The notes under the pieces are model-generated. The model worked only from the letters and a program-made list of their open reading frames with translations, searched no databases and was not told where the DNA came from. DNA of 64,000 nt from Planctomycetota bacterium (GTDB taxonomy: Bacteria; Planctomycetota; UBA1135; UBA2386), in assembly GCA_020848735.1 (NCBI GenBank), contig JADLHO010000219.1, positions 1-64,000 on the forward strand, in the 5' to 3' direction. This document shows positions 53,718 to 62,657 of the stretch, piece by piece; position 1 is the stretch's first letter, and the number at the start of each line of letters is the position of its first letter. The position numbers were made by a program, and so were the translations under genes.

Positions 53718-54619
53718 GGTCCCACCTCGGCGCCGCGCGCGACGTGGCCGTCCTGCAGCACGCGGTAGAGGTCCTCGAGGCGCGCGGCGCCGAACTCCGC
53801 GGACAGCACCTCGGCCGCGGGCAGCGCGGCGAGCCAGGCGAGCGGCTCGCCGGTGACGCGCACGCGCCATGCGCCGTCGTGATCGCGCGTGATCGACTCG
53901 ACTCCCGGCGGCCAGTCCGGTTCGCGGGTGAGGCGCACGCGCAGCTCGCGGCGCAGGACCGCGCGCGCGTGCTGCACGGACGCGTCGGCGACGTGGCGGC
54001 CGTCGAAGACGAACTCGATGCGGTCCGCGAGCGCTTCGACCTCGCTCAGGTGATGCGTGCTGAGCAGGATCGTCTTGCCGGCGTCGCGCAGCTCGCGCAG
54101 CGCGTCGCGGAGCCGCAGGCGCGCGGTCGCGTCGAGCGCGCGGTCGGGTTCGTCGAGGATGTAGAGCTCGACGTCCGCGAGGAGCGTCGCGAGCAGGGCG
54201 AGCTTCTGCTTCATCCCCGCGGAGTAGGTGCGGACCTTCGCGTGGAGCGGCAGGGCGAAGGCGTCGCCGAGCGCCGCCGGCAGGGCGCGTCGCGCGGCGT
54301 GGAAGCCCAGCGCGAACTCGAGGAAGCCCGCGCCGGTCATGAAGGGGTAGACGCTCGTCTCGCCGGGGAGATAGCTCGCGCGCCGACGGATCGCGAGGCC
54401 GTCGACCGCGGGGTCGAGCCCGAGCACGCGGAGCGCGCCGTCATCCCGCGCGACGATGCCGAGCAGGATGCGCAGGCAGGTCGACTTGCCGGCGCCGTTG
54501 GGGCCGACGAAACCGAGGATCTCGCCGCGGTGCAGCTCGAGGTCGAGTCCCGCGAGCGCCGGCTTCGTGCCGAAGCGCTTCGTGAGACCACGCGCGACGA
54601 TCACGTCGGTGGCGCTCAT
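53714..54619 (-). CDS. ABC transporter ATP-binding protein
   Basis: A 301-residue ATPase subunit. Walker A is GPNGAGKST (about 41-49), the signature YSAGMKQKL, Walker B LYILDEPDRALD (most relatives have DEPTxGLD), and a switch His in LLSTHH. A C-terminal extension of about 85 residues follows. It partners the ABC-2 permease by a 4-nt overlap. It starts at the ATG at 54619, overlapping the amidotransferase stop. Confidence 0.92.
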   Translation of the reverse strand: MSATDVIVARGLTKRFGTKPALAGLDLELHRGEILGFVGPNGAGKSTCLRILLGIVARDDGALRVLGLDPAVDGLAIRRRASYLPGETSVYPFMTGAGFLEFALGFHAARRALPAALGDAFALPLHAKVRTYSAGMKQKLALLATLLADVELYILDEPDRALDATARLRLRDALRELRDAGKTILLSTHHLSEVEALADRIEFVFDGRHVADASVQHARAVLRRELRVRLTREPDWPPGVESITRDHDGAWRVRVTGEPLAWLAALPAAEVLSAEFGAARLEDLYRVLQDGHVARGAEVGP

Positions 54620-55185
54620 GCGGCGAGTTCCAGGAAGCGCGCCACGAGCGCCGGTCCGAGCGGCGTGCGGAACGACTCGGGGTGGAACTGCACACCGTAG
54701 ATGCGGTGCCGGACGTGGCGCAGCGCCATCACGAGGCCGTCGTCGGTCCAGGCATCCACGACGAGCTCGTCGCCCACGGAATCGCGCGCGACGCAGAGCG
54801 AGTGATAGCGGCACACCGGGAAGCGCGCCGGCAGGCCGTGGAAGAGCCCGGCGCCGCCGTGCTCGAGCCCGCGCGTCTTGCCGTGGCAAGGAGCGCAGCG
54901 CTCGATGCGTCCGCCGAAGACGAGCCCGATCGCCTGATGGCCCAGGCAGACCCCGAGCGTCGGGATCGCCGGGCCGAGCTCGCGCACGACCGCCGCCGAA
55001 CAACCCGCGTCTTCCGGACGCCCCGGTCCCGGCGAGATCAGGATCGCGTCGGGACGTCGCGCGGCGACGGCACCCACGCTCGTGCGGTCGCTGCGCAGGA
55101 CCTCGACGGACGCGCCGAGACCCATCGCGAGCTGGGCGAGGTTCCAGACGAAGGAGTCGCGGTTGTCGAGCAGGACGGTCCGCAA
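54616..55185 (-). CDS. Glutamine amidotransferase (TrpG/PabA-like), TTG start
   Basis: A 189-residue class I glutamine amidotransferase giving ammonia for anthranilate or aminodeoxychorismate synthase. Visible: LLDNRDSFVWNLAQL at the start, ISPGPGRPEDAGC, the nucleophile elbow GVCLGHQAIG, and the His-Glu pair in VQFHPESF. No ATG or GTG fits; the best start is a TTG at 55185, preceded by GAGG. The partner synthase component is not in the window. The 4-nt overlap with the ABC ATPase gene suggests a mixed operon. Confidence 0.85.
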   Translation of the reverse strand: MRTVLLDNRDSFVWNLAQLAMGLGASVEVLRSDRTSVGAVAARRPDAILISPGPGRPEDAGCSAAVVRELGPAIPTLGVCLGHQAIGLVFGGRIERCAPCHGKTRGLEHGGAGLFHGLPARFPVCRYHSLCVARDSVGDELVVDAWTDDGLVMALRHVRHRIYGVQFHPESFRTPLGPALVARFLELAA

Positions 55186-55320
55186 GGGCCTCGCATTGAA
55201 GCGCGCGGGCCCCGTGCGTCCAGCGCGCAGAACGGTCGCGAGAAAGGCGGGTCGGACGTGTCGTGACCGGGAGTAACCTGTCCGCCCGGCGCACGCCGCG
55301 CCGGTGCCCCGCGTCCGTGC

Positions 55321-56655
55321 ATGAACATCCTGATCGTCGGTCTCGGCGAGGTCGGCAGCCACCTCGCGCGCGTGCTCTCCACCGAAGGCCATGCCGTCAC
55401 GGTGGTCGATCCCGATCTCACGCGCCTGCGCCGCATCAGCGAGAGCATCGACGTGCACGCGATCCACGGCGATGGCTCGCGTCCCGACGTGCTCGACCGC
55501 GCGGAGGCGGATTCGATCGACCTGCTGCTCGCCGTCTCGAACGACGACAACGTGAACATGCTGAGCTGCCTGTTCGGCAAGCGCATCGGCGCGCGCCGGA
55601 CCGTGCTCCGCGTGAAGGACATGACGCCCTTCTCGCGGTTCAAGACCTTCTTCCGCAAGAACCTGCTCTTCGACCAGATCCTCAGCCTCGAGACCCTCGC
55701 CGCGACCGAGATCGTGAACGCGGTGCGGCAGAACCAGGCGGTCGGCGTGGAGAACTTCGCGGAGGGCCGCATCCAGATGCGGCGCGTCAAGCTCGCGGAG
55801 GGTTCGCCGTTGATCGGCGTGCCGGTGCGCGAGCTCAAGATCCCGGCCAACGTGCTGATCACCGCGATCGACCGCGATCACGAGGTGATCGTCCCCGGCG
55901 GCGACGACGTGTGCCTCGTCGGCGACGAGGTCCTCGTGCTGGGCGACGAGAAGGGGATCGCGAGCTTCGAGAAGCGGACCGGCGCCGCACCGACCGACGT
56001 GCGCGACGTCGTCATCTTCGGCACGACCGGCATCGCCGCGCAGGTCGCCGAGGCGATGCGGCGCATGAAGGTCGGAGTGCGCGTCATCGCACCGTCGCGC
56101 GACGCCGCGGAGCGGCTGGCGGCCCGGCTCGAGGGCGTCATGGTGCTCCACGGCGGCGGCACCGACCTCGAGCTGCTCCGCGAGGAGCGCGTGGGGGAGA
56201 CCGATGCCTTCCTCGGCCTCTCGGACCAGGACGAGGTCAATCTCATGTCGTGCCAGCTCGCGCGGACGCTCGGCTGCCGGCGCACGATCGCCCTCGTGCA
56301 GAAGCCGGACTACGTGAGCCTCTACGAACAGCTCGGCGTGTCGGTCGCGGTCTCGCCGCGTCTGCTCTGCGCCAACGCGATCCTCTCGATCGTGCGCGGT
56401 GGCAGCGTCAGCCGCATCGCGACGATCGAGGAGGGCAAGGCCGAGGTCATCGAGATCGAGGTGCCGGCCGGCTGCAAGCTGGTCGGCAAGACGCTCAAGG
56501 ACGCGCGCTTCCCGCGCGGCGCGGTGGTCGGGGCGATCGCACGCGAGGGTGAGATCGTCGTGCCGCGCGGCGACGACGTGCTCGAGGCGCACGACAACCT
56601 CGTCGTGTTCGTGCTCGCGGGTGTCCTCGACGACGTGCTCGCGATGATCCGCTGA
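55321..56655 (+). CDS. trkA: Trk potassium uptake regulator TrkA
   Basis: A 444-residue peripheral membrane regulator of K+ uptake with two RCK units. Each has a Rossmann NAD domain (ILIVGLGEVGSHLARVL at 3-19; VVIFGTTGIAAQVAEAM near 237) and a TrkA_C domain (VKLAEGSPLIGVPVRELKIP; IEVPAGCKLVGKTLKDARFP). Length is normal (458 in E. coli). The start is the ATG at 55321, with TAACCT about 41 nt upstream as a possible -10. No trkH/trkG is in the window. Confidence 0.94.
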   Translation: MNILIVGLGEVGSHLARVLSTEGHAVTVVDPDLTRLRRISESIDVHAIHGDGSRPDVLDRAEADSIDLLLAVSNDDNVNMLSCLFGKRIGARRTVLRVKDMTPFSRFKTFFRKNLLFDQILSLETLAATEIVNAVRQNQAVGVENFAEGRIQMRRVKLAEGSPLIGVPVRELKIPANVLITAIDRDHEVIVPGGDDVCLVGDEVLVLGDEKGIASFEKRTGAAPTDVRDVVIFGTTGIAAQVAEAMRRMKVGVRVIAPSRDAAERLAARLEGVMVLHGGGTDLELLREERVGETDAFLGLSDQDEVNLMSCQLARTLGCRRTIALVQKPDYVSLYEQLGVSVAVSPRLLCANAILSIVRGGSVSRIATIEEGKAEVIEIEVPAGCKLVGKTLKDARFPRGAVVGAIAREGEIVVPRGDDVLEAHDNLVVFVLAGVLDDVLAMIR

Positions 56656-56661
56656 TCGCGC

Positions 56662-57546
56662 TCACCAGCGGTCGCCGGCATTCACGCGCTTCGCGGCGGT
56701 CTCCTCCCCGTCGCGCGGGCTGCACTCGAGCCCGACGTAGCCGCGGTAGCCGAGCGCGTCGAGCTCCTGGTAGACGCGCGTCCAGTTGACCTCGCCGGTG
56801 CCGGGCTCGTGCCGGCCGGGGTTGTCCGCGACCTGCACGTAGCCGACCTCCGACCAGCCGTCGCGGAGCCGGCGGCAGAGATCGCCCTCGGTGATCTGCA
56901 TGTGGTAGCAGTCCCAGTTGATCTTCACGTGCGTGCTGCCGACGCGCTTGCAGATGTCGATCGTCGGCGCGCTGCCGTAGAGGCAATGCCCGCGGTGGTC
57001 GACGCGGATGTTCATCGGTTCGAGGATGAGCATCACGTCGTGGGCCTCGGCGATGGGGGCCGCGCGCTTCAGGCCGACGACGATCGCGTCGTGCATCGCC
57101 GCCTGCTCCATGCCCTTGACGTCGTTCCCGCCGACCACGGTCATCTTCTTGCAACCGAGCTGCTTCGCGACCGCACACGAGGCTTCGATCTCGCGCACGA
57201 ACTGGTCGTGGTTCTTCGCCTCGTTGAGGCCCGGCGAGAAGCCCCATGCGGTGAACTGGGCGACCTCGATGCCGCCTTCGGTGCAGAGCGCGGCGAGGGC
57301 CGGGATGTCCTTGCCGCGCCAGGGCCAGAACTCGATCGCGGGGAAGCCGAAGGCGATCGCGGCCTTCACGCGCTCGAGGAAGGGCCGCCCGCCCCACCAC
57401 ATCTCGACGTTCACCGCGAACTTCGTGTGTTGGGTGCGGCCCCAACGCTCGGCGTCCTGGGCCGGAGCCTGCGACCGCGGCGTGCTGGGCGGGAAGGGGA
57501 GCGCCGCGGCGGCGGCGCCGGCGGCGAGGAAGGCGCGTCGATCCAT
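56662..57546 (-). CDS. Hydroxypyruvate isomerase-like TIM barrel, exported
   Basis: A 294-residue AP-endonuclease-2/xylose-isomerase-like TIM barrel, close to the Hyi group: KFAVNVEMWWGGRPFLERV, AIEFWPWRGKDIPAL, ILEPMNIRVDHRGHCL, KINWDCYHMQITEGDL, QVADNPGRHEPGTGEVNW and GYVGLECSP. Metal-binding Glu/Asp/His residues are retained. The N-terminus is a twin-arginine-type signal (DRRAFLAAGAAAAALPF), so the enzyme is probably periplasmic, as many planctomycete sugar isomerases are. The substrate may be a sugar rather than hydroxypyruvate. Convergent with trkA. Confidence 0.85.
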   Translation of the reverse strand: MDRRAFLAAGAAAAALPFPPSTPRSQAPAQDAERWGRTQHTKFAVNVEMWWGGRPFLERVKAAIAFGFPAIEFWPWRGKDIPALAALCTEGGIEVAQFTAWGFSPGLNEAKNHDQFVREIEASCAVAKQLGCKKMTVVGGNDVKGMEQAAMHDAIVVGLKRAAPIAEAHDVMLILEPMNIRVDHRGHCLYGSAPTIDICKRVGSTHVKINWDCYHMQITEGDLCRRLRDGWSEVGYVQVADNPGRHEPGTGEVNWTRVYQELDALGYRGYVGLECSPRDGEETAAKRVNAGDRW

Positions 57547-57598
57547 GGCGCAGGAGTCTGCGTCCGGTCGCTGCGCGACGCCAGTCGCGAGCGCGCGC

Positions 57599-58345
57599 TC
57601 AGTCCTTGCCGATCTCGCGCGGCGGCGGTTCCTCGACCCAGAGGTTGTCGGGTCGGTACTTGATGCGCAGCGGCGCCGCGAGGTTCTCGGGCACCGCGAG
57701 CGCCTCGGCGCGGCGATCCGGGCCGGCGAAGACCACGACGCCGCGGCGGCCGAGGCCCTGCTCCTCGAGTTCGACGGCGCCGGTCACGAGGCCGACGAAG
57801 TGGAGCCGCTCGCGGGCGGACTTGAAGATCGGCGTGCCCGCGGGGAGCGGCAGGTCCGGCGCGTCGAGCACGTCGCCGCTCGCCGCGGGATCCTGCGTCA
57901 TGCGCACCGACACCTGGGCCGCGCTGCCCTCGTTCATCACGAGCGCGACGAGTTCCTCGCCGGGCACGAGCGGCTCCGTCCAGAGCGCCGCGTGCTGGTG
58001 CTTGCGATCGATGGACGCGCGGAAGTAGACGCCGCCGAAGGGGTCGATGCGGCCGTCCTCGACCAGGAGCTGTTCGCCGAGGAAGAGGTGGACGCGACAG
58101 GGGCCCTCCACCGCCGTGCGGCCGAGGAAGAGCACGCCGAGCTCGGTCGCGGCGCCGAACTCGACGCCGCCGCTGGTCTCGATGCGCACGACCGGTCGCG
58201 AGCGGTCGGGGTACTGCACCCCCGAGAAGAACCAGCCCGCGCAGGCACCGAGCGGCAGGAGGGCGAGCCAGGTCGCCAGGCACCTCGCGGCGCGCGCCGG
58301 AGGTGGAGCGACGCGGGTGGCGCAGGTCTCGAGCGGGGCGTCCAT
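57599..58345 (-). CDS. Hypothetical lipoprotein
   Basis: A 248-residue protein with a lipobox (LALLPLGAC, Cys near 33). The body is beta-rich with two similar halves (GVEFGAATELGVLFLGRTAV; VGLVTGAVELEEQGLGRRG). No family is recognised. The ATG at 58345 is only 9 nt after GCTATCCT, so it may be leaderless. Confidence 0.5.
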   Translation of the reverse strand: MDAPLETCATRVAPPPARAARCLATWLALLPLGACAGWFFSGVQYPDRSRPVVRIETSGGVEFGAATELGVLFLGRTAVEGPCRVHLFLGEQLLVEDGRIDPFGGVYFRASIDRKHQHAALWTEPLVPGEELVALVMNEGSAAQVSVRMTQDPAASGDVLDAPDLPLPAGTPIFKSARERLHFVGLVTGAVELEEQGLGRRGVVVFAGPDRRAEALAVPENLAAPLRIKYRPDNLWVEEPPPREIGKD

Positions 58346-58354
58346 GGGCGCGGA

Positions 58355-58362
58355 AGGATAGC
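58355..58362 (-). promoter_or_regulatory. GCTANNNT -10-like element (lipoprotein gene)
   Basis: Minus strand GCTATCCT, 9 nt before the ATG at 58345, identical to the xylA element. Confidence 0.45.
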
Positions 58363-58388
58363 GGTCGCGCGGCCAGGCGCCGCGCCTC

Positions 58389-58784
58389 TCAGTTGTCGGA
58401 CTTCTTCGCGGCGGAGCCGGAGTCCTTCTTGGTGCCGCCAAGGGACTTGCCGCTCCCGGTCTTCGCCGCACTCGCCGATCCCCCGTCGGACTTCGCGTCG
58501 GACTTCGCGTCGGACTTCGGTTCGGACTTCGATTCGGACTTCGCGTCGGCGGGCTTCGCGGCGCCCTCTCCCGAGCTCGTCTCGCTGCCGCTGCGTCCGG
58601 CGTTCTTGTAGTCGGTCTGATAGAAGCCCGAGCCCTTGAAGATCACTCCGGCGCCCGCGCCGATGAGGCGATCGAGCCGCGGCTTGCCGCAGCTCGGGCA
58701 CTTGCGCTTGAGCTTGTCCGACATCGACTGGAAGAGTTCGAAGCCGTGCCCGCAGGCCTGGCACTCGTAGCGATACGTGGGCAT
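58389..58784 (-). CDS. FmdB-type zinc ribbon protein with Lys-Ser repeat tail
   Basis: A 131-residue protein. Residues 1-45 are the FmdB/CxxC zinc ribbon (MPTYRYECQACGHGFELFQS; CPSCGKPRLDRLIG), a putative regulatory or ribosome-associated module. The tail (from about 60) is low complexity, with KSE/KSD repeats from a 12-bp tandem repeat and a Ser/Lys/Gly-rich end. Such proteins often have variable tails. It lies 22 nt after grpE on the same strand. Confidence 0.8.
   Translation of the reverse strand: MPTYRYECQACGHGFELFQSMSDKLKRKCPSCGKPRLDRLIGAGAGVIFKGSGFYQTDYKNAGRSGSETSSGEGAAKPADAKSESKSEPKSDAKSDAKSDGGSASAAKTGSGKSLGGTKKDSGSAAKKSDN
58485..58549 (-). repeat. 12-bp tandem repeat in fmdB tail
   Basis: Five or so copies of a GTCGGACTTCGC-type unit (plus strand reading) encode KSD/KSE. 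Near-identical units suggest recent expansion and possible length variation. Confidence 0.7.
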
Positions 58785-58806
58785 GGGTGGGTGCTGGCGA
58801 TCCGGA

Positions 58807-59397
58807 TCAGTCCGCTTGACCGGGCGCGTGGCTGCCCGGCTTCGATGCGCCGTCGGCGGCACCGCTGACCACCACGCGGCTCGGGCGGAGCACGCGTTCC
58901 CCGAGGTAGTAGCCGCGCGCCATCACGCGCACGACCCGACCCGGCGGCACCGCGTTCGTCGGCTCGACCCCGACCGCCTCGTGCAGATTGGGATCGAAGT
59001 CGCGGTCGGCGCTCGGGATCTCGGCGAGACCGTGACGCTCGAGCACGCCCTCGAGCATGCTCCGCACCATGCGCATGCCGTCCGCGATCACCTCGGCGGA
59101 GGCCGGCGCTCCCGAGCTGCTGCCGGCGGCCGTCGCGCCGAGCGCGAGATGGAAGTTGTCGAGGACCGGGATCAGCTCGGCGGCGAGGCCCTCGATCGCG
59201 CGGCGCCGCGCGTCCTCCGCGTCCTTGAGCATCCGCTTGCGGAGGTTCGCGAGGTCTGCCATCGCGCGCTGCAGTTGGACCTCGAGCCGCGCCTGCGCGG
59301 GCTCGCGCTCCATGGCGCCGGGGCCACCCGCGGCGTCCTGCGTCGCGTCGGCGTTCGACTCGCGGCTCTCGTCGTCTTGCTTGCGTGCTTCAGCCAT
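58807..59397 (-). CDS. grpE: GrpE nucleotide exchange factor
   Basis: A 196-residue DnaK exchange factor. An acidic N-terminus precedes the long helix (LEVQLQRAMADLANLRKRMLKD), then the four-helix and beta domain: LIPVLDNFHLALGA, VRSMLEGVLERHGLAEIPS, FDPNLHEAVG and VVRVMARGYYLGERVLRPSRVVV. Standard length. It follows dnaJ in a chaperone block that has no dnaK in this window. Confidence 0.93.
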   Translation of the reverse strand: MAEARKQDDESRESNADATQDAAGGPGAMEREPAQARLEVQLQRAMADLANLRKRMLKDAEDARRRAIEGLAAELIPVLDNFHLALGATAAGSSSGAPASAEVIADGMRMVRSMLEGVLERHGLAEIPSADRDFDPNLHEAVGVEPTNAVPPGRVVRVMARGYYLGERVLRPSRVVVSGAADGASKPGSHAPGQAD

Positions 59398-59473
59398 CAC
59401 TCTCGCCCTCTGAGGGTGCTGTGTTGCCGTGTGCCTGGTGTCGGGATCGTGTGCGGCGCGGACCGGGACCCGG

Positions 59474-60616
59474 TCACTGGAACATGTCCCGGACCTTCTC
59501 GAGGATGCCCTTCTTCTTGCCGTCCTTGCCCTTGCGCTTGCTGTCCGCCTCGTCGAAGCGCTCGAGGTGTTCCTGCTGCTCGGCCGTGATCTTCTTCGGG
59601 ACGTCGATCTGCACCTCGACATAGAGGTGTCCGCGACCGTAGCCGTCGAGCCGGGGCAGACCCTGATTGCGCACGCGCAGCTTCTCGCCGGGCTGGGTGC
59701 CCGCGGGGATCTTCAGCGCGACGAGTTCGCCGGTGATCGTCGGGATCTCCACCTCGTCGCCGAGGACCGCCTGGCGGAAGCGGATGCGCGAGACGGCGTG
59801 CAGGTCGTCGCCGTCGCGCCGGAACCATTCGTGCGGCTTGACGTGCACGACGACGACGAGGTCGCCGCTCGGTCCGCCGCGCTCGCCGGGCTCGCCCTGC
59901 CCCTGGATGCGCTCGACGTGCCCCTCCTCGATGCCGGCGGGGATCGTGAGGTCGATGGGCACGCGCCGCGCGATCACGCCGCGGCCCTTGCAGCTCCCGC
60001 AATGCTCTTCGACCCAGGTGCCTGCGCCGTCGCAACGGGGACAGACCTGCCGGAACGCGACGAAGCCCTGGTTGTGCGTGATCTGTCCTGCGCCCTTGCA
60101 GGTGGGGCAGGACTTCGGCGAGGTGCCGGGCTTGGCGCCGCTGCCGTCGCAGGCGCCGCACTTGTCGGGGCGGTTGACGTCGATGGTGCGCTTCGTGCCG
60201 CTCGCGACCTCGTCGAGCGTCAGCTCGATGTCCGCGCGCAGGCTCGCGCCACGGCGCCGTCCGCCGCTGCGCGCGCCGCCGAAGAACTGGTCGAAGAAGC
60301 CGCCGCCACCGCCGCCGCCGAAGAGGTCGCCGAACGCGGCGAAGATGTCCTCGACGTTGGTGAAGCCGCGACCGCCGGCGCTTTGGCCGTCGACGCCCGC
60401 ATGACCGAAGCGGTCGTAGCGCTGGCGCTTCTCGGCGTCGGCGAGCACCGCATAGGCCTCGGCCGCCTCCTTGAAGCGGGCCTCGGCCTCGGCGTCGCCC
60501 GGGTTGCGGTCCGGGTGGTTCTTGAGCGCGATCTTGCGGTACGCACTCTTGATGTCGTCGGGGCTCGCCTCGCGGCCGACGCCGAGCACCTCGTAATAGT
60601 CGCGCTTCGCGCTCAT
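59474..60616 (-). CDS. dnaJ: Chaperone DnaJ
   Basis: A 380-residue class I J-protein. The J domain (about 5-70) has HPD in LKNHPDRNPGDA. A G/F-rich linker with a poly-Gly run (about 108-113) follows. Then four CxxCxGxG zinc motifs appear (CGACDGSG, CPTCKGAG, CPRCDGAG, CGSCKGRG), and the C-terminal substrate domains end in a charged Lys/Gly-rich tail. It stimulates DnaK ATPase and delivers unfolded clients. Starts at the ATG at 60616. Confidence 0.95.
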   Translation of the reverse strand: MSAKRDYYEVLGVGREASPDDIKSAYRKIALKNHPDRNPGDAEAEARFKEAAEAYAVLADAEKRQRYDRFGHAGVDGQSAGGRGFTNVEDIFAAFGDLFGGGGGGGFFDQFFGGARSGGRRRGASLRADIELTLDEVASGTKRTIDVNRPDKCGACDGSGAKPGTSPKSCPTCKGAGQITHNQGFVAFRQVCPRCDGAGTWVEEHCGSCKGRGVIARRVPIDLTIPAGIEEGHVERIQGQGEPGERGGPSGDLVVVVHVKPHEWFRRDGDDLHAVSRIRFRQAVLGDEVEIPTITGELVALKIPAGTQPGEKLRVRNQGLPRLDGYGRGHLYVEVQIDVPKKITAEQQEHLERFDEADSKRKGKDGKKKGILEKVRDMFQ

Positions 60617-60731
60617 GGCTCGCTGATCAACCGCGTTGGCAACCGCGCCGGGTCGGATCCTGCGCCGGGGCGCACTCCGCGCGACGACCCGTGCCGTCGC
60701 ATCCCGGCGCGGCGCGCGGATCGCTCCGCGG

Positions 60732-60746
60732 GCACCGCGCCGGTGC
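60732..60746 (-). terminator. GC hairpin between groEL1 and dnaJ
   Basis: GCACCG-CGC-CGGTGC forms a 6-bp stem 9 nt after the groEL1 stop. No U-tract. It may attenuate readthrough into dnaJ. Confidence 0.25.
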
Positions 60747-60755
60747 GGCAGGGGT

Positions 60756-62360
60756 TCACTTCGTCGCGCCCTGCACCGCCGACTCTTCCTCCTTGATGGA
60801 GGTGACGAGCGTGTTGGTGGTGAGCAGCAGGCCGCCGATGCTCGCCGCGTTCTGCAACGCGGTGCGGACGACCTTCGTCGGATCGATGATGCCCGCCTGG
60901 AACATGTCGACCCAGGTGCTGGTGACGGCGTTGAAGCCTTCGTTCTTCTTGCGCGACGACGCCTCGTCGACGACCACCGAGGGGTCCTCGCCGGCGTTCT
61001 CCGCGATCTGGCGGATCGGCGCCTCGCAGGCGCGCTTCACGATCTCGACGCCGTAGCGCTCGTCGCTCTTCGGCTTGAGATCGTCGAGCACCGCGCTCGC
61101 GCGCAGCAGCGCCATGCCGCCGCCGACCACGACGCCTTCGGCCACGGCCGCACGCGTCGCGTTCAGGGCGTCCTCGACGCGCTGCTTCTTCTGCTTCATG
61201 TCGGCCTCGGTGACCGCGCCGACGTGGATCACGGCGACGCCGCCGGTCAGCTTCGCGAGCCGCTCCTGGAGCTTCTCGCGGTCGTAGTCGGACGTCGTCT
61301 TCTCGATCTGCGCCCGGATGCTGTCGGCGCGCGCGGTGACGTCGGCCTTCTTGCCGCCGCCGCCGACGACGACGGTCGCCTCCTTCTTGACGACGATCTT
61401 CCGCGCCGAACCGAGGTGCGTGCCGTTGACGCCGTCGAGCTTGATGCCGAGCTCCTCGCTGATGCACGTGCCGCCCGTGAGCAGCGCGATGTCCTGGAGG
61501 ATCGCCTTCCGGCGGTCGCCGAAGCCCGGCGCCTTCACGGCGCAGACGTTCAGGATGCCCTTCAGGCGGTTCACGACCAGCGTCGCGAGCGCCTCGGCCT
61601 CGACGTCCTCGGCGACGATGAGCAGCGGCTTGCCGGCGCGGCTGACTTCCTCGAGCACGGGGATGAGGTCGCGCGCGTTGCTGATCTTCTTCTCGACCAG
61701 CAGGATCTTCGCGTCCTCGAAGACGCACTCCATCGTCTTCGGATCGGTGATGAAGTACGGCGACACGTAGCCCTTGTCGAAGCTCATGCCGTCGACGTAC
61801 TCGACCTCGGTCGTCGAGCCCTTGCCCTCCTCGACCGTGATCACGCCTTCCTTGCCGACCTTCTCGACCGCCTCGGCGAGCAGGTTGCCGATCTCGGCGT
61901 CGTTGTTCGCCGAGATGGCGCCGACCTTGGCGATCTCGTCGCGGCCCTTGACGGGCTTCGTGTTCTTCTCGAGCTCGGCGATCACCGCGGCGACCGCCTT
62001 GTCGATGCCGCTCTTCAGCTCCATCGGGTTGACGCCCGCGGTGAGGAAGCGCTGGCCGATCGTGATGATCGCCTCGGCGAGGACCGTCGCGGTCGTCGTG
62101 CCGTCGCCGGCGACGTCGTTCGTCTTGCTGGCGACCTCGCGCACGAGCTTCGCGCCCATGTTCTCGAAGGGGTCCTCGAGCTCGATCTCCTTCGCGACGG
62201 TGACGCCGTCACGGGTGACCTGCGGACCGCCGAAGGACTTCTCGATGATGACGTTCTTGCCGGCCGGACCGAGCGTCACCTTGACCGCCCGGGCGAGCTT
62301 CTGCACGCCCTCGACGACCTTCCGTCGGGCGGTCTCGTCGAACATGATCTGCTTCGCCAT
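60756..62360 (-). CDS. groEL: Chaperonin GroEL (copy 1, no GGM tail)
   Basis: A 534-residue Hsp60. Key motifs: VTLGPAGKNVIIEKSFG, DGVTVAKEIEL, NDVAGDGTTTATVLA (ATP site), the hinge and apical domain with KAPGFGDRRKAIL, and VVVGGGMALLRAS. The C-terminus is SAVQGATK instead of the usual Gly-Gly-Met tail, which is seen for one copy in genomes with several groELs. It directly follows groES (3-nt gap), so this is the groESL pair. Confidence 0.96.
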   Translation of the reverse strand: MAKQIMFDETARRKVVEGVQKLARAVKVTLGPAGKNVIIEKSFGGPQVTRDGVTVAKEIELEDPFENMGAKLVREVASKTNDVAGDGTTTATVLAEAIITIGQRFLTAGVNPMELKSGIDKAVAAVIAELEKNTKPVKGRDEIAKVGAISANNDAEIGNLLAEAVEKVGKEGVITVEEGKGSTTEVEYVDGMSFDKGYVSPYFITDPKTMECVFEDAKILLVEKKISNARDLIPVLEEVSRAGKPLLIVAEDVEAEALATLVVNRLKGILNVCAVKAPGFGDRRKAILQDIALLTGGTCISEELGIKLDGVNGTHLGSARKIVVKKEATVVVGGGGKKADVTARADSIRAQIEKTTSDYDREKLQERLAKLTGGVAVIHVGAVTEADMKQKKQRVEDALNATRAAVAEGVVVGGGMALLRASAVLDDLKPKSDERYGVEIVKRACEAPIRQIAENAGEDPSVVVDEASSRKKNEGFNAVTSTWVDMFQAGIIDPTKVVRTALQNAASIGGLLLTTNTLVTSIKEEESAVQGATK

Positions 62361-62363
62361 CGA

Positions 62364-62657
62364 TCAGCCCTCCACCTTGGCGAGCACTTCGGACTCGCGC
62401 AGGATCTTGAAGTCCTGGCCGTCGACCTTGACGTCGGAGCCGGAGTACTTGCCGTAGATGACGGTGTCGCCCTTCTTGACCTCGAGGGCCACCCGCTTGC
62501 CGTCATCGAGGAGCTTGCCCTCGCCGACTGCGGTGACCTTGCCGCGCTGCGGCTTCTCCTTGGCGCTGTCGGGCAGCAGGATGCCGCCGGCGCTCACTTC
62601 CTCGGCGTCGAGGACCTTCACGACGATGCGATCGTCGAGCGGACGGATGTTGGTCAT
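62364..62657 (-). CDS. groES: Co-chaperonin GroES
   Basis: A 97-residue Hsp10 lid. It shows NIRPLDDRIVVKVLDAEEVS at the start, the mobile loop with GGILLPDSAKEKPQRG, and VIYGKYSGSDVKVDGQDFKIL. Normal length. It lies upstream of groEL1 and downstream of groEL2; a GAAGGA precedes the ATG at some distance. Confidence 0.96.
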   Translation of the reverse strand: MTNIRPLDDRIVVKVLDAEEVSAGGILLPDSAKEKPQRGKVTAVGEGKLLDDGKRVALEVKKGDTVIYGKYSGSDVKVDGQDFKILRESEVLAKVEG

